Positions 42,193 through 52,200 of a stretch of 64,000 nt of DNA are shown here, piece by piece. The notes beneath the pieces are model-generated. The model made no database searches. It was given only the letters and a program-made list of their open reading frames with translations, and was not told the DNA's origin. A program made the translations under genes and the position numbers. The number at the start of each line of letters is the position of its first letter. The stretch's first letter is position 1. This DNA comes from Linnemannia elongata (lineage: Eukaryota > Mortierellomycota > Mortierellomycetes > Mortierellales > Mortierellaceae), in contig JAXBDG010000007.1 of assembly GCA_036320915.1 (NCBI GenBank), positions 2,294,001 to 2,358,000 on the forward strand, in the 5' to 3' direction.

Positions 42193-42567
42193 ATGCACTT
42201 CACCAAAGCAGCGGCGATATTCCTGGTTCTTTCTTCGCTTTCATGCTTTTTACCTGCTGATAGCGCAAAATGTTATCAATGCATCTTTGGACGGTTCAGA
42301 GCTGACGACCCGAATTGTGCATACAATGTGGTTCAACATTGTGTGACTAAGAAAGTCACCGACTATAGTGCGGGGCTTCCGGTGGAAAGACCGCAGCATT
42401 ATTGCCAGAAGTCTTTGGAGTATGGAACGTACAACCAAGCAGACCAAACATGTGTCGGCCGTGGTCGAACCATGAAAGTGGGCGTCTGTCAGCCCGTGAA
42501 GACTATTGACAGTGCTGACACTTCAGGCCTGCATATGGAAGCTTGGACAGTCTATCATTATTGTTAA
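42193..42567 (+). CDS. Secreted cysteine-rich protein
   Basis: A 124-residue precursor with a signal peptide at residues 1-25 (FTKAAAIFLVLSSLSCFLPA, cleavage near DSA-KC). The mature part is about 99 residues with eight cysteines: a C-x2-C pair at the N terminus (KCYQCIFG) and the final residue is Cys. This suggests four disulfides. I do not recognise the family; a secreted effector-like or cell-wall-associated protein is an inference. The start is fixed by an in-frame TGA two codons upstream. The minisatellite reaches to within 5 bp of the ATG. CT-rich TATTTAA sequence at about 41911 lies in the promoter region. Confidence 0.7.
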   Translation: MHFTKAAAIFLVLSSLSCFLPADSAKCYQCIFGRFRADDPNCAYNVVQHCVTKKVTDYSAGLPVERPQHYCQKSLEYGTYNQADQTCVGRGRTMKVGVCQPVKTIDSADTSGLHMEAWTVYHYC

Positions 42568-42992
42568 AAAGTATGCCGGTTGTGTGCCTGCGTTCAAGCC
42601 CATCGATGATGAGAATAGTGTTAATGGTCGACAATACACCCGACTGTTAGTGATTTGTACCGAAATATATCAGATGCAACACACACAAAAGGTGCCAAGT
42701 TTCATTTCTACGTGTACCAGCCCGTGTAAAAAATGGCGTACTATCAAACAAGTGCCCTGGGCGCGCTGTAGAGCATGATCTGCGTTTGCACCTCACTCTT
42801 TTTTTTTTTTTTTTTTTTTCTTTTCTTTTCTTTTCTTCAGGCTGGGGGAGGGGGGGTCACCGTAAAAGCGGCCTATTCAAGTGGCTATCCGCGCACACAC
42901 ACACAACCCGGCCACCAGGACATATGTTAAGATGCCCTTAACTAAACCGCCTGAAAGAAAAAAAAAAAGAAAAAAAAAGAAGAAAGAGAGAG
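42568..42992. other. Spacer
   Basis: 3' flank of the secreted-protein gene, a T run at 42799-42819 and a CTTTT-rich stretch leading into LSU copy C. No supported gene. Confidence 0.5.
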
Positions 42993-43408
42993 AGATGTTG
43001 TTCTTTCGAACAAATCTGTAGAACAATGGGCTTAATCTCAGCAGATCGTAGCAACAAGGCTACTCTACTGCTTACAATACCCCGTTCAATTAAAGTCGTC
43101 TGCAATGGATTTATCTCTTCCAATATTTGAAATTAACATTAGCAGGAACCTCACAAAGCCTTTCCGCTCTGCAAGATAACCCCACGTAGTATGATTCAGG
43201 ATCCGAAGATCTATTCGTATTCAACTAAAAATCGGAAAAGGCGGTAATCGTCGCGTTCTAGCACGGGTTCTGACTTAGAGGCGTTCAGCCATAACCCAAC
43301 GGATGATAGCTTCGGGCCATTGCCTGCTCAGGCAGGCCCAAATACCAATTATCCGAATGAACGGTTCCTCTCGTACTAAGTTCAATTACTATTGCAACAA
43401 CATTTCAT

Positions 43409-43463
<55 letters not shown>

Positions 43464-43507
43464 ATTAGTGGGTGAACAATCCAACGCTTACTGAATTCTG
43501 CTTCAGT

Positions 43508-43543
<36 letters not shown>

Positions 43544-43581
43544 AACGTCGCTATGAACGCTTGGCTGCCACAAGCCAGTTA
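42993..43581 (-). pseudogene. LSU rRNA 3'-terminal fragment, copy C
   Basis: About 590 bp, nearly identical to copy B and with the same two ends (rRNA position AACTGGC at the right, 3' terminus plus about 20 nt of spacer at the left). Only isolated differences were seen, for example AGAACAATGG versus AGATCAATGG. The left end runs into purine-rich sequence (pyrimidine tract on the sense strand). It is followed at 43780 by the second copy of the 370-bp repeat. Confidence 0.92.
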
Positions 43582-43779
43582 ATATATGTAGAGGGAACTT
43601 TTCGTTCACATTGCTAAGCCACCGGTTTGTTTACATTTCTCATTGAGGTAATTACCGCTACTTTTCTGTCTGGATGATGCCGGAATCTGGTTTCCTGCAT
43701 GACTTCGTCGCGATCGAGTACAAGTAGACCCCAGATTATTAAGTACGATATTACTTCGTCGCCAATCAAAAAATCAAAC

Positions 43780-44150
43780 TTTTGACCATTGAGCAAAATC
43801 TATCAGTTTACGTTCAATCGATCTCAAGCCGCAACTATTCGATGGCATTTGGAATGTAGAAAACGTTACCGTTGAGCAGACACGCATATCTTGTCGGCGT
43901 CATCGTCAGCGGTCAAATAAGTATGTTTTTTGGGATTATCTCGATCAATATCGGTTAGACGCTTGTCTGCTCTTCAGATTTGGATTTTCCAGACTCGGTT
44001 GCGTTAGTAAAAGCAAGAACAGCAGTGATAACGCGTGATTTCATAAAGTTTGTCGCGTAAAAAGATTGTTACGACCATGGCGCACGGCGTGCAGAAATGG
44101 TTCTGGTTCAAATCCCACAACGAACATTTAATTTTGTGACAGAATGCCTG
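43780..44150. repeat. 370-bp dispersed repeat with tRNA-like B box, copy 2
   Basis: Nearly identical to 36497-36870 over the whole length. It carries the same CTGGTTCAAATCCCAC B-box-like motif near the right end and TTTGTGACAGAATGCCTGT at the right border. It lies 200 bp from LSU copy C. Confidence 0.72.
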
Positions 44151-44546
44151 TTTGCAGCAGTGATGGATCGAATTCCAGGTTGGACGCTTTTTTTTTCAAG
44201 ACTAGCACGTCTACTCGGGTGATGCCCCGGGATCGTTTGCTCCTTTTTTTTTTTTTTTTTAAATGTAGTAAGTCAATTGCATCATTGCACTTATTTTGAG
44301 AGCCACATTTGCTCACAAGCGACTGAGAAGGACGGAAAAGAAAAAAGATGCTGACACTACTAGTGTTACTGGCTAACTAAAAGTGGTTGGTAGAGATGAA
44401 TGGCTTTTGAAAGCAAGAAAGAAGGAAAGTGAAAGAGCAGATCAAAAGGCAAGAAAAAGAATCAAAGAACACGCTGAATCGCAAGAAGAAAAAAGCAGGA
44501 AAAGACAGATACCAGGCCCAAAAGCTAGTCCTTGCAGGCCCAAAAG
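44151..44546. other. Spacer
   Basis: About 400 bp with a T run near 44246 and a short direct duplication GGCCCAAAAGCTAGTCCTTG (44516 and 44537) at the 3' end of the next gene. No supported gene. Confidence 0.55.
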
Positions 44547-45440
44547 CTAGTCCTTGGTCTTGCCCTTGCTCGTTCTCTTCTTCCTGGGCTTCTTCTCCTT
44601 CTCGGGTGCGGTAGGGGTCGCAGAGGCTGTTGTTCGCCTTTTTTCTTCTTGATCACTGTCGTCCTCATCGCCCTCATCCACATCGGGTTTGCCCTTGGCA
44701 ACGCGTTTTCGCACAGAGCTGTCGCCACCCTTCACAAAGTCGATCGGTACAGCCTCCGATCCGGATGAAGTGTGGGTGAGCTTGGCAGCCTTGACCAGTG
44801 TGCTTTGCTGAGGTGTATTGGTTGCAAAGGGCGAGTTGGCGGTGGTAATACCCGCTTTGTTCGTCAACCCCACAGCTCCAACCTTTGGTGTTGATTTGGC
44901 TGAAGTTTTGGTTTTTTCGGTATCGGACCAATCTTCCTCAACAAAGTCCTGAGCAAGCTTGTTGCCAATCTTCTCCAAGTCTTCTTTGCTGAGTGCTTTG
45001 CTGAGGATCTTGCCGGTCTGAGTCGCTGGAGTGGCACCACTGGCGGGAGTTGGTGGTGGTAGGCTTGCAGCTCCCTGTCAGGTCTTCTCGTATTCGGCGG
45101 CGAGCTTCTTGGTGTACATTGAAAAGGACGGCATGTCAATGGTAGGTCGCTTCCGTTTGAAGGTCGGCTCCTTGGTAATGAGCATCTTGGTAACTATCAA
45201 CGTTCCTTAGATAGATTTCGTCTTGCTGTAGGTTGCAGTTAGGTGCATCTTTCCGTATACTAGAGCGCGAACTCCTCCAAGCCGCTTCGCATCCCACCAC
45301 TCAAGGATTTTGTCGAACGCAGACGCATTGTTGTCGTTATCGTAAAACTCGTCGGTAAAGACAAGCTTGGGCTCAATATCCGCGCAATCGTCATCCTGCT
45401 TCGGCGTAAAAGATGGTAAAGCCTGACTCTGTCTCCAGAT
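44547..45440 (-). pseudogene. Decayed gene for a basic/acidic nuclear-type protein
   Basis: One minus-strand frame is coding-like from about 45440 to the stop at 44547 but is broken by TAA (45209-45207) and TGA (45080-45078). Upstream of 45420 the coding signal continues in another frame (KWWLRKCQRSKTASRVTW, ALEITFSGAGYLETESGF), implying a frameshift. Readable parts include FTDEFYDNDNNASAFDKILE, LGGVRALVYGKM, KEPTFKRKRPTIDMPSFSMY and a C-terminal tail rich in K/R, D/E and S/T (DVDEGDEDDSDQEE, KKPRKKRTSKGKTKD). The tail looks like a nuclear localisation region. Family not recognised. Alternatively it has introns I did not resolve, but two in-frame stops with no nearby splice sites favour decay. 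Confidence 0.6.
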
Positions 45441-46679
45441 AGCCGGCGCCGCTAAATGTTATCTCGAGGGCATGTTCATGGTAGGCCCACGTTACACGTG
45501 ATGCCGTCTTGCTGCGTTGGCACTTCCTAAGCCACCACTTTGATGCTCTCGCTAGGATCTCGTAGGTCGTCGATCTCACCTTCGGCGCCGACTTCCATCT
45601 ATCTTAAGTAGCCCATCGCTCTCAAGTAGCATCCATTCCTGACCTTTCTGAGACCATAGATATGACTCTTAGCATAGAAGATATATCATCCTTAGCTCCC
45701 GGTTCCTTATAAAATAGCTAGCTTCGCCTTAGACAGCTCTTTACTACTTTTTCCCTTTCCTTCATAAAGACGTCCTTTAAACATATCTACTTCCCCTGAA
45801 TGTCCTATTCGTATTGGGTATTCACCTTCCTTTTCACTCTTTGCATACTCGCCCTCTTAGAACTCTCACTCAACAGTTCCCCTGATCCCCTTTGTGTCGT
45901 CACTCCTCCCCTTAAGTATCCCTCTACAGGCCCTTCATTCCAACAGTCTTGCCTGTGGGGTTGGCGCCACCGAAGGAGCTTGCCTTGCGGATCCGATAGA
46001 GGCCATAACGCTCGAAATCTGAAAGAGTAGAAGTTGGTAGATAAATATTATTAATGGATACATTAGCAATGGCTTTGTTGTTAGGTGTGGAAGGGCAGTA
46101 GAGTTTCAAAAACAAAAGGTCAAGTCGAAAGGTGAGATTGTTGGTCGTCTTGCCTTGAAAGAATATGGTTTAGGTAGTGTTCTTGATCGCGTGGGTGAGA
46201 GAGTTTTTTTTAATGATCCGAGCGAGATGTCTAATAATAACACCCATAGAAAACAACACGGGTCAGTTTTGCTTCAGGGAGAAGGTGCTTCCTCAATATT
46301 AACTTGGAGAAAACGCGTTTTACTAAACGTGCACTAGAGTAGCGGATACTGAGGAGGCAACCGAAGAGGGATAGAAAATGAATGAAGAGGATAGTATTTA
46401 TACCAATGTTTTCGACACCTTTTATCATGGGATTATTTCTCAACATTGCAAATTCGCGAGGTCTAATTTGAGAGGTTTTACTACGGCACCTGTGACTGAT
46501 AGCACGGAAAAACCACCCATAGTCAAATAGCCGAGTGCTTCTAGAATGATTGCTATAAATGGCTATTTTCTTCTACGAAAAAAAAAAAAAAAACATTAAT
46601 AGACGAATAGCCGAGTAATTTTTAGGAATGACTGCTATAAATGGCCGTTTTCTTCCACTATAAATACCTCCAAGGCCCC
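45441..46679. other. Spacer with possible gene debris
   Basis: Short coding-like pieces occur, for example 45924-46115 on the minus strand (DFERYGLYRIRKASSFGGAN) and about 46100-46300 on the plus strand (KEYGLGSVLDRVGERVFF), without starts, stops or splice sites that make a gene. Two diverged direct copies of a 60-70-bp AT-rich sequence (AATAGCCGAGT..TTCTAG/TTTAGGAATGA..CTATAAATGGC) lie at about 46526-46575 and 46605-46660. Confidence 0.45.
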
Positions 46680-46914
46680 GGAATTTGTTCATTCACTCAA
46701 GACCAACCCAAATCTGGCTACTTTGGACTTGAGCAACAACCTGATCGGTGATAAGGGGGCTAAAGCACTGGCTGAGACCCTCAAGACAAACTTGACTCTG
46801 ATCACTTTGTATATGAGTTCCTACTCGATCGGAGACAATGGAGATCAAGCACTGGCTGAAGCCCTCAAGATAAACTCGACTCTCCAACTCAATCCGAGAG
46901 TTTGGAGCGCGTAA
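46680..46914 (+). pseudogene. RI-type LRR gene fragment
   Basis: About 235 bp encode two and a half 28-residue repeats of the same kind as in the gene at 40066-40980 (LATLDLSNNLIGDKGAKALA, ETLKTNLTLITLYMSSYSIG, DNGDQALAEALKINSTL). No F-box or start is present, and the frame ends after NPRVWSA. A decayed, truncated relative of the 40066 gene, followed 45 bp later by an LSU fragment. Confidence 0.75.
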
Positions 46915-46959
46915 CAGAGATTACTCTTATTCCGCATTTGCCTATTCCGAAGAGCGTGC

Positions 46960-47040
46960 TGGCGATGAGAATTCCTACTTTCTGTCATTATCACAAAGAA
47001 ACGTCTCAATGAACGCTTAGCTGCCACAAGGCAATTATCT
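46960..47040 (-). pseudogene. LSU rRNA fragment (decayed)
   Basis: About 80 bp of antisense LSU (GAATTCCTACTTTC.., AACGTCTCAATGAACGCTTA, GCTGCCACAAGGCAATTATC), with a deletion of about 20 bp, ending at the same rRNA position as the other copies. Confidence 0.72.
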
Positions 47041-47214
47041 CTCCAGTTTTTTCTCCTTCTCATCTCTTAATCTCGTTGTCGTGTTTGCATCATGAAGATG
47101 TATGCCAAAAACAAAAAAATGTTTTCTTGTCGTGTCTGCATCCTGAAGATTTATGCAAAAAACAAAAAAATGTTTTCTTGGTGTTATCCGTTTTCAGCAT
47201 TTGTTCCTTAACTC
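47041..47214. repeat. Short direct repeat
   Basis: Two copies of about 56 bp (CTTGTCGTGT..TGCATC.TGAAGAT and CAAAAAACAAAAAAATG) at 47070-47124 and 47125-47180. Confidence 0.65.
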
Positions 47215-47420
47215 CAATACCTTGATTTTCCAATCCCTTGATTTTTCCAATCCCTTGATTTTTACCAGTTCCTTGATTTTTACCAGCTCCTTGATTTTTA
47301 CCAGTTCCTTGATTTTTACCAGTCCCTGATCTTTTCGACTCTTTGAGCTTTTCAGTCTTTGATTTTTCTATCTTTGATGCGGGATTGATGTGTCCCTTGA
47401 TGTTACCCTTTGATGTTGTC
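47215..47420. repeat. CCTTGAT-type degenerate minisatellite, copy 2
   Basis: Units of CCCTTGATTTTT and TTCCTTGATTTTTACCAG in tandem, degenerating to CCCTTGATGTTAC at the right. Related to 41585-41835. Confidence 0.7.
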
Positions 47421-47836
47421 CCTCAAAAATGCTCCTTACCGCAGCCCCTGATCTCTTTGCAGCATCCTCCCCTGATTAGTGCTCTTACCTTGAACTTTGT
47501 TTCCATGGTGTTGTTTTCAGACTTCCAAAATGTACTAACCTCCTACATTGCCAACTCTCCCCTATTTTTTCTTACATCTCGCGCTCTTTCAACTGTCTCT
47601 CTCCTTTTGTTATAACTGAACCTCGGAGTTCAATCCACAATATAAAAGCGATCCATCCTCGAATTATTTCCTTTCTTCTTCATCACACTTTCACTTACAA
47701 ACAAGGTAATCAATATACTAGTATCCCTTCGTTGTTGTCATATGCGCATGAACACCCATCTCATTCAAGGTTCTCAAATCGTCATTCAGTTATAGACCTC
47801 ATCAGTTCTTCAACAAGACATCCGTCACTTTTCGCC

Positions 47837-48099
47837 ATGCCATCTGAGAGTACCAGAAAGAGCGGCAAAGTCAAATGGTTTAATTCAACCAAGGGTTATG
47901 GATTATCACGCCGAATCCTGATGATAATGGGATGGGAGTAGAGGAGTTATTTGCCCATCAAATCTCCATAATGACGAATGGCTTCAGGACGCTTGATGAA
48001 GGTGCGGCGGTCACTTTCTGCGTTGAAAAAGGGCCGCATGGTTTGCAGGCGATCGACATCCGTCTTGATCCAAACGCTCCTCAAGCAAGCACCGACTGA
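47837..48099 (+). pseudogene. Cold-shock-domain protein, single-base frameshift
   Basis: The start MPSESTRKSGKVKWFNSTKG is the beginning of a cold-shock domain. The frame then shifts at about 47901-47906, where one base is missing from the RNP1 motif (GYG followed by FI in the +1 frame). After the shift the domain continues to the end: ELFAHQIS matches RNP2 and EKGPHGLQAIDI is the usual last strand. The frame stops at TGA 48097-48099. The product would be about 87 residues, the normal size of a single-domain cold-shock protein (an RNA/ssDNA-binding OB fold). Either a recent pseudogene or an assembly error; the rest is well preserved, which favours a very recent event or an error. Confidence 0.8.
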
Positions 48100-49283
48100 T
48101 ATGAATTGGATATGCCGCGTCCTCACAAGGAATAGCCGACGTTTGATTCAAGCCAGCGAAATGAATAAAAGAGTTAAACACCGACATATTCTGCCTTTCA
48201 ACCAAAATGATGTAAAAAATTAACCACTAATCCAGCTGTGAGCGGGGTTTGCATGGGTGTGGAACAAAAATGTTGTCCTGAATAGCTGGCTAATCGAGGT
48301 TTAGTCGTCAAAATAAAATATTTTATGTGAAATGCACAATATATGACCGCGCTATTACTTTGCTATTTATGACATTTCTTACAGCACTTTGCCTACGGCC
48401 CTACTCGGCTATCGTCACTCGTCGAACGCACAGGTCATACTCGGATACCGATTTAAGGACATTTAAAAAGTTCACTCTTCACGATGTCAGATTTCTCAAT
48501 CGCCCTTCTTGTTTTCCTACTGCGAGGAAGGGTCTTTGAGCAGATATTGTTCCCTTATCTCCACTTTGTCGTTTTATAAAAAATTGTAGCAATGTTTCCC
48601 CAAACTATTGCACGTCATGCAAATCGACGCTTCAAGAGATCTGCCCACCCTAAAGTGAGTGTCTGGGGGGGGGGGGGGAAATCATTAAATGATAACTGGA
48701 ATTATTGCAAAGGAGAGACATAAAAAATGTGACATTTGGAGAAAAAAGAACGAATGCGTAAGGATAAGGAAAACAACAGCGAGGGAACGACCAGCGTGGT
48801 GTAGCCAAATAAATAAATCCGTTTATGTGGTGAATCGGATTCTGTCACTCCATTTGGCCCACCGTTGCTCATCAGAACGCCATGTGGCCGGCTCTGTTCC
48901 AAAGCAACACTTGCAGGTGTCTGACATGCTCTCGTACAACTTTTGTTGATGTGAGATGTAAGAAAAAAAAGGAATAGCGAGAAAAGAGAAAGAAGAGGAA
49001 GAATTGTAAACAGTACGTTTTATTGTTTTGTTCTATATACATGGTAGGTAGGCTGCAAAGAAAGGTAAAGCAAGGGTAATGAAAGAAAAAAAATAAACTA
49101 ATCCACCAACCATCCAACCAACCAATCAACGCGAAACTAAAATATGTCACACAAATAGGCGAAGTCACTTGTGGTAGATTGTTGATAGATCGGCATGCAG
49201 GTGAGAAGGAGATGAGATGAAGAGAATGAAGGTCATCAAAGACATTTATATACATATTTTCATGAACGCATTAGACTATGGAC
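48100..49283. other. Spacer with a 14-nt G run
   Basis: No supported gene. A 14-nt G run lies at 48665-48678. The last part is the 3' flank of the large gene at 49284. Confidence 0.5.
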
Positions 49284-52200
49284 TCAAAAGTCACTCAACG
49301 TGAAAAGGCACCAATGGATCCCTCGCTTGTACAGCTTCTCCTGCATCTCCCGGATCTGTTCCATCGTCACATGCGTCTGATACAACGACACCAACAAATG
49401 TGCCTCCCCACTATGACGCACCATCAGATCGTCAATCATCGCCGCATCCTTGCTGCTCAAGCTGTTCATCGACAAGACTCGCTGCTTCTCTCGGCACCTT
49501 TCTACTAGCTGGATCACTTCTGTTCCGAGTTTGACCAATTGTTCGTATTTGAAATCCGAGCCACGGAAGCTGATTTGCCGGAGGGTGAGCCAGTCGAGAG
49601 ATGTGATGAGTTGGGACCATTGGGTGTCGAAGAGGCGCATGTTTTGGATGATGAGCTGTTGTAACGGTTGTGCTGGTCTCAAAGTCTTTCTGCCTGGTTG
49701 AAGAAAAAGAAAGAAAAGAATAATAACGTAACATATTAGAGCATTACTCATGGAGCGGGAGAAGATTATTAGCTTGCGTACCACGTAATAGGACTCCTTG
49801 TGCTTACTTGGGGCGGAACTGTCAGGACTGCGGCTGACGAGATCTTGAAGATATTCAAGACTCGTCTTGTTAAGGTTGTTACTCTTTCCATCCACCACAA
49901 GCTCCCTCAACTCGCTCATTGTCCAGTCATACGATTTACAGAGCCTCGGTAAGAACGTGTCCAGATCCCGTCCAAACAGCTCCAGGCGCGTCACATGCAT
50001 CGTGAACAGAATCCAAAGATAGGTCCTGTCGTCACTACTCAACAGACTGCTTAATCCGGGCTGAATGATATTGTTGATGTTGCCCTCTCCCATTCCTCCA
50101 CCACCACCGCCTCCTCCTACAGGGTTGCACATACCAGACACCAGACGGATCTTAATCTCGGTATCGAGTTTCCTGGATTGATTTGACGTCTGTGAGTCGC
50201 TCAGAATGGCTAAAATCTCTTTGAGGATCCCGACGTTGTTCAAATCGGTAATGTCCCAGACCATTTTCTCGAGAGCAGAGTGGCCCCGTGCGGAGATCGA
50301 GTTGTGAATCTCCCGGATGCGTGGGTACGTGAGGGAGGAGTCGAAGACCATCGTCTTCATACGACTTCCATCGTCCTCAGAAGAAGATGGAGTCAACCGG
50401 GGACTGACTGGACCTTGCCTACGAACTGCGGGTACTGAAAGTGGCGGCCTGGGATCGATCGTAGTGTAGATGGGCAAGGCATAGGGTATGTATGCTGATG
50501 TAGATACAGCTCGTCCGCGATTAACGGATCCGCCGATTTGAGCTCGCTGTAGAGACTCCTGTGGTCGTTGCGCACCAACGGACCCTCTCGACGTCCCGTA
50601 CTGATCTCGCTGTAAGCGGCCGTTCCCAGGATCAATAATTCCACCTTGGACTAGACGAGAAGCCTCTTCATAGTTGCACCGGGTCACAGCGTGGCCCTGG
50701 ATGTCCTGGGAAGTGAGAAAGCTGCCATGCTCATCGACCAACTTGACGCGGCGGAGAACAGAGATCTGATAAGGCTGCTCCTTGATGGCCAGTTGCTGCT
50801 GCTTGATTGCGGTGAAAAGGTCGCGGAAGTGATCAAAGTGGCACTGGTACACGAACGTCTCCATTTCCGTGAATCGCTTCACAAGCATTAGCGCCGTCTG
50901 CTTAGCCTTGTCGTAGACGCGCTGGTCACCTGACGCAATCGGTCGATAGGCAACCTTCTTGATCATCGGCAGCTGAATAAGGTCGCCATAGAACTGGGTC
51001 CGCAATAACAGAGTGGCCGAGAGGATGGTGCGCTGGCGCTTGTCGAAGTAGTAAGTAACCGAGGGCTTATCGGCATTCGAAGGCCGCGAGGGGTCCGACT
51101 GCTTGAGGGTCAAAGTGACGAGGTTCCCATGTTGCTCGGCGGTACGGCGGATATTGTCGAATGTCGATTTGATATCGGTGGTCGAGAGCGTCAAAGTAGC
51201 CAAGGAAGGGCAAGCCATGATAACCATCTGAACGGTTGCGTCCGTGATGGGCTGGTCGCTAAAGTCGAGGGACCGGATTTGGACGTCCTTGGGCCGCCAG
51301 GTGGCGTTCTGAAGAAATCCTTTGAACTTTTTGACCGAAATGACCTGGAGTTTTGGAACGGTCATGATGGTAAGGACTGGATCCCACGAGCCATTGTACC
51401 TCTCGCCGTCGAGGTCCAGGTGTCGAATACTGGATGCGGCAATGGCATCCCTCAGATCGAACAAGTCGCTCTCCAGGATCTGCCATTCGAAGGAGACAGT
51501 CAGTTGGTGAATAAACTTGAACTTCCGAATACAACTGTAGAGCTCTTTTGCATCCTGTCTTGTTGACAAGAACATAACAAGGACTCCAGTGTCTTTATCG
51601 AAGTGACCACCAGCTCGCCCGAGGAAGTCGTCCAGTGTGGCCATCGACGTGGGTCGCTCAGCTTCATGCCTATGATGCGCGCAGACCCATCGGACATGGC
51701 CCTCGGGGGTGACGATCTTGTGGAGGTTGGCGTAGACGTTGTCACCGTCTTTGGCACGGAGGAACGTTTGAAGTTGGCGAAGCTCGGGTCCTGTCAGGGG
51801 CTCGACGGAGCTCAGGATATCTTGTCCAATGACATGGCCACGAGGACGATCCGACGAGGTGGTGATATCGTGTTCGCCAATGTCCTTGAGGTAGTTAATG
51901 ACAAAGTCGGCCTTACCGACAAGGTCCTCCGAGATATCGCGAATCAACCTCGATGTGTTGTCGAGTCCCTCGATGAGCCCAAACTGGGTAAGGACCGGGA
52001 CGGCAACTCCTGCGGCCATGACGGCGTATTTGAGAAAATTCATAAACGTGACGACCTGCTTGCCATACTTGCGGAAGAACTCAGTGGGGCGCTCCAATTC
52101 GTATCCTCCGTGGTTGGCGACATGCACTTGAGAGTCGCCTCGATGGGTCCAGCCCTGGTGGTCATCACATTCGCACAGGAAGTAGATCTTGAACTTCTTG

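Noticed and set aside
41798..42346. Plus-strand 182-codon protein with QALP repeats
   Set aside because: It translates the 12-bp minisatellite and overlaps the secreted-protein gene in another frame; the signal-peptide frame at 42193 is better supported.
39242..43581. Functional rDNA repeat
   Set aside because: Only the 3' sixth of LSU is present in each copy, with no 18S, ITS or 5.8S sequence between them.
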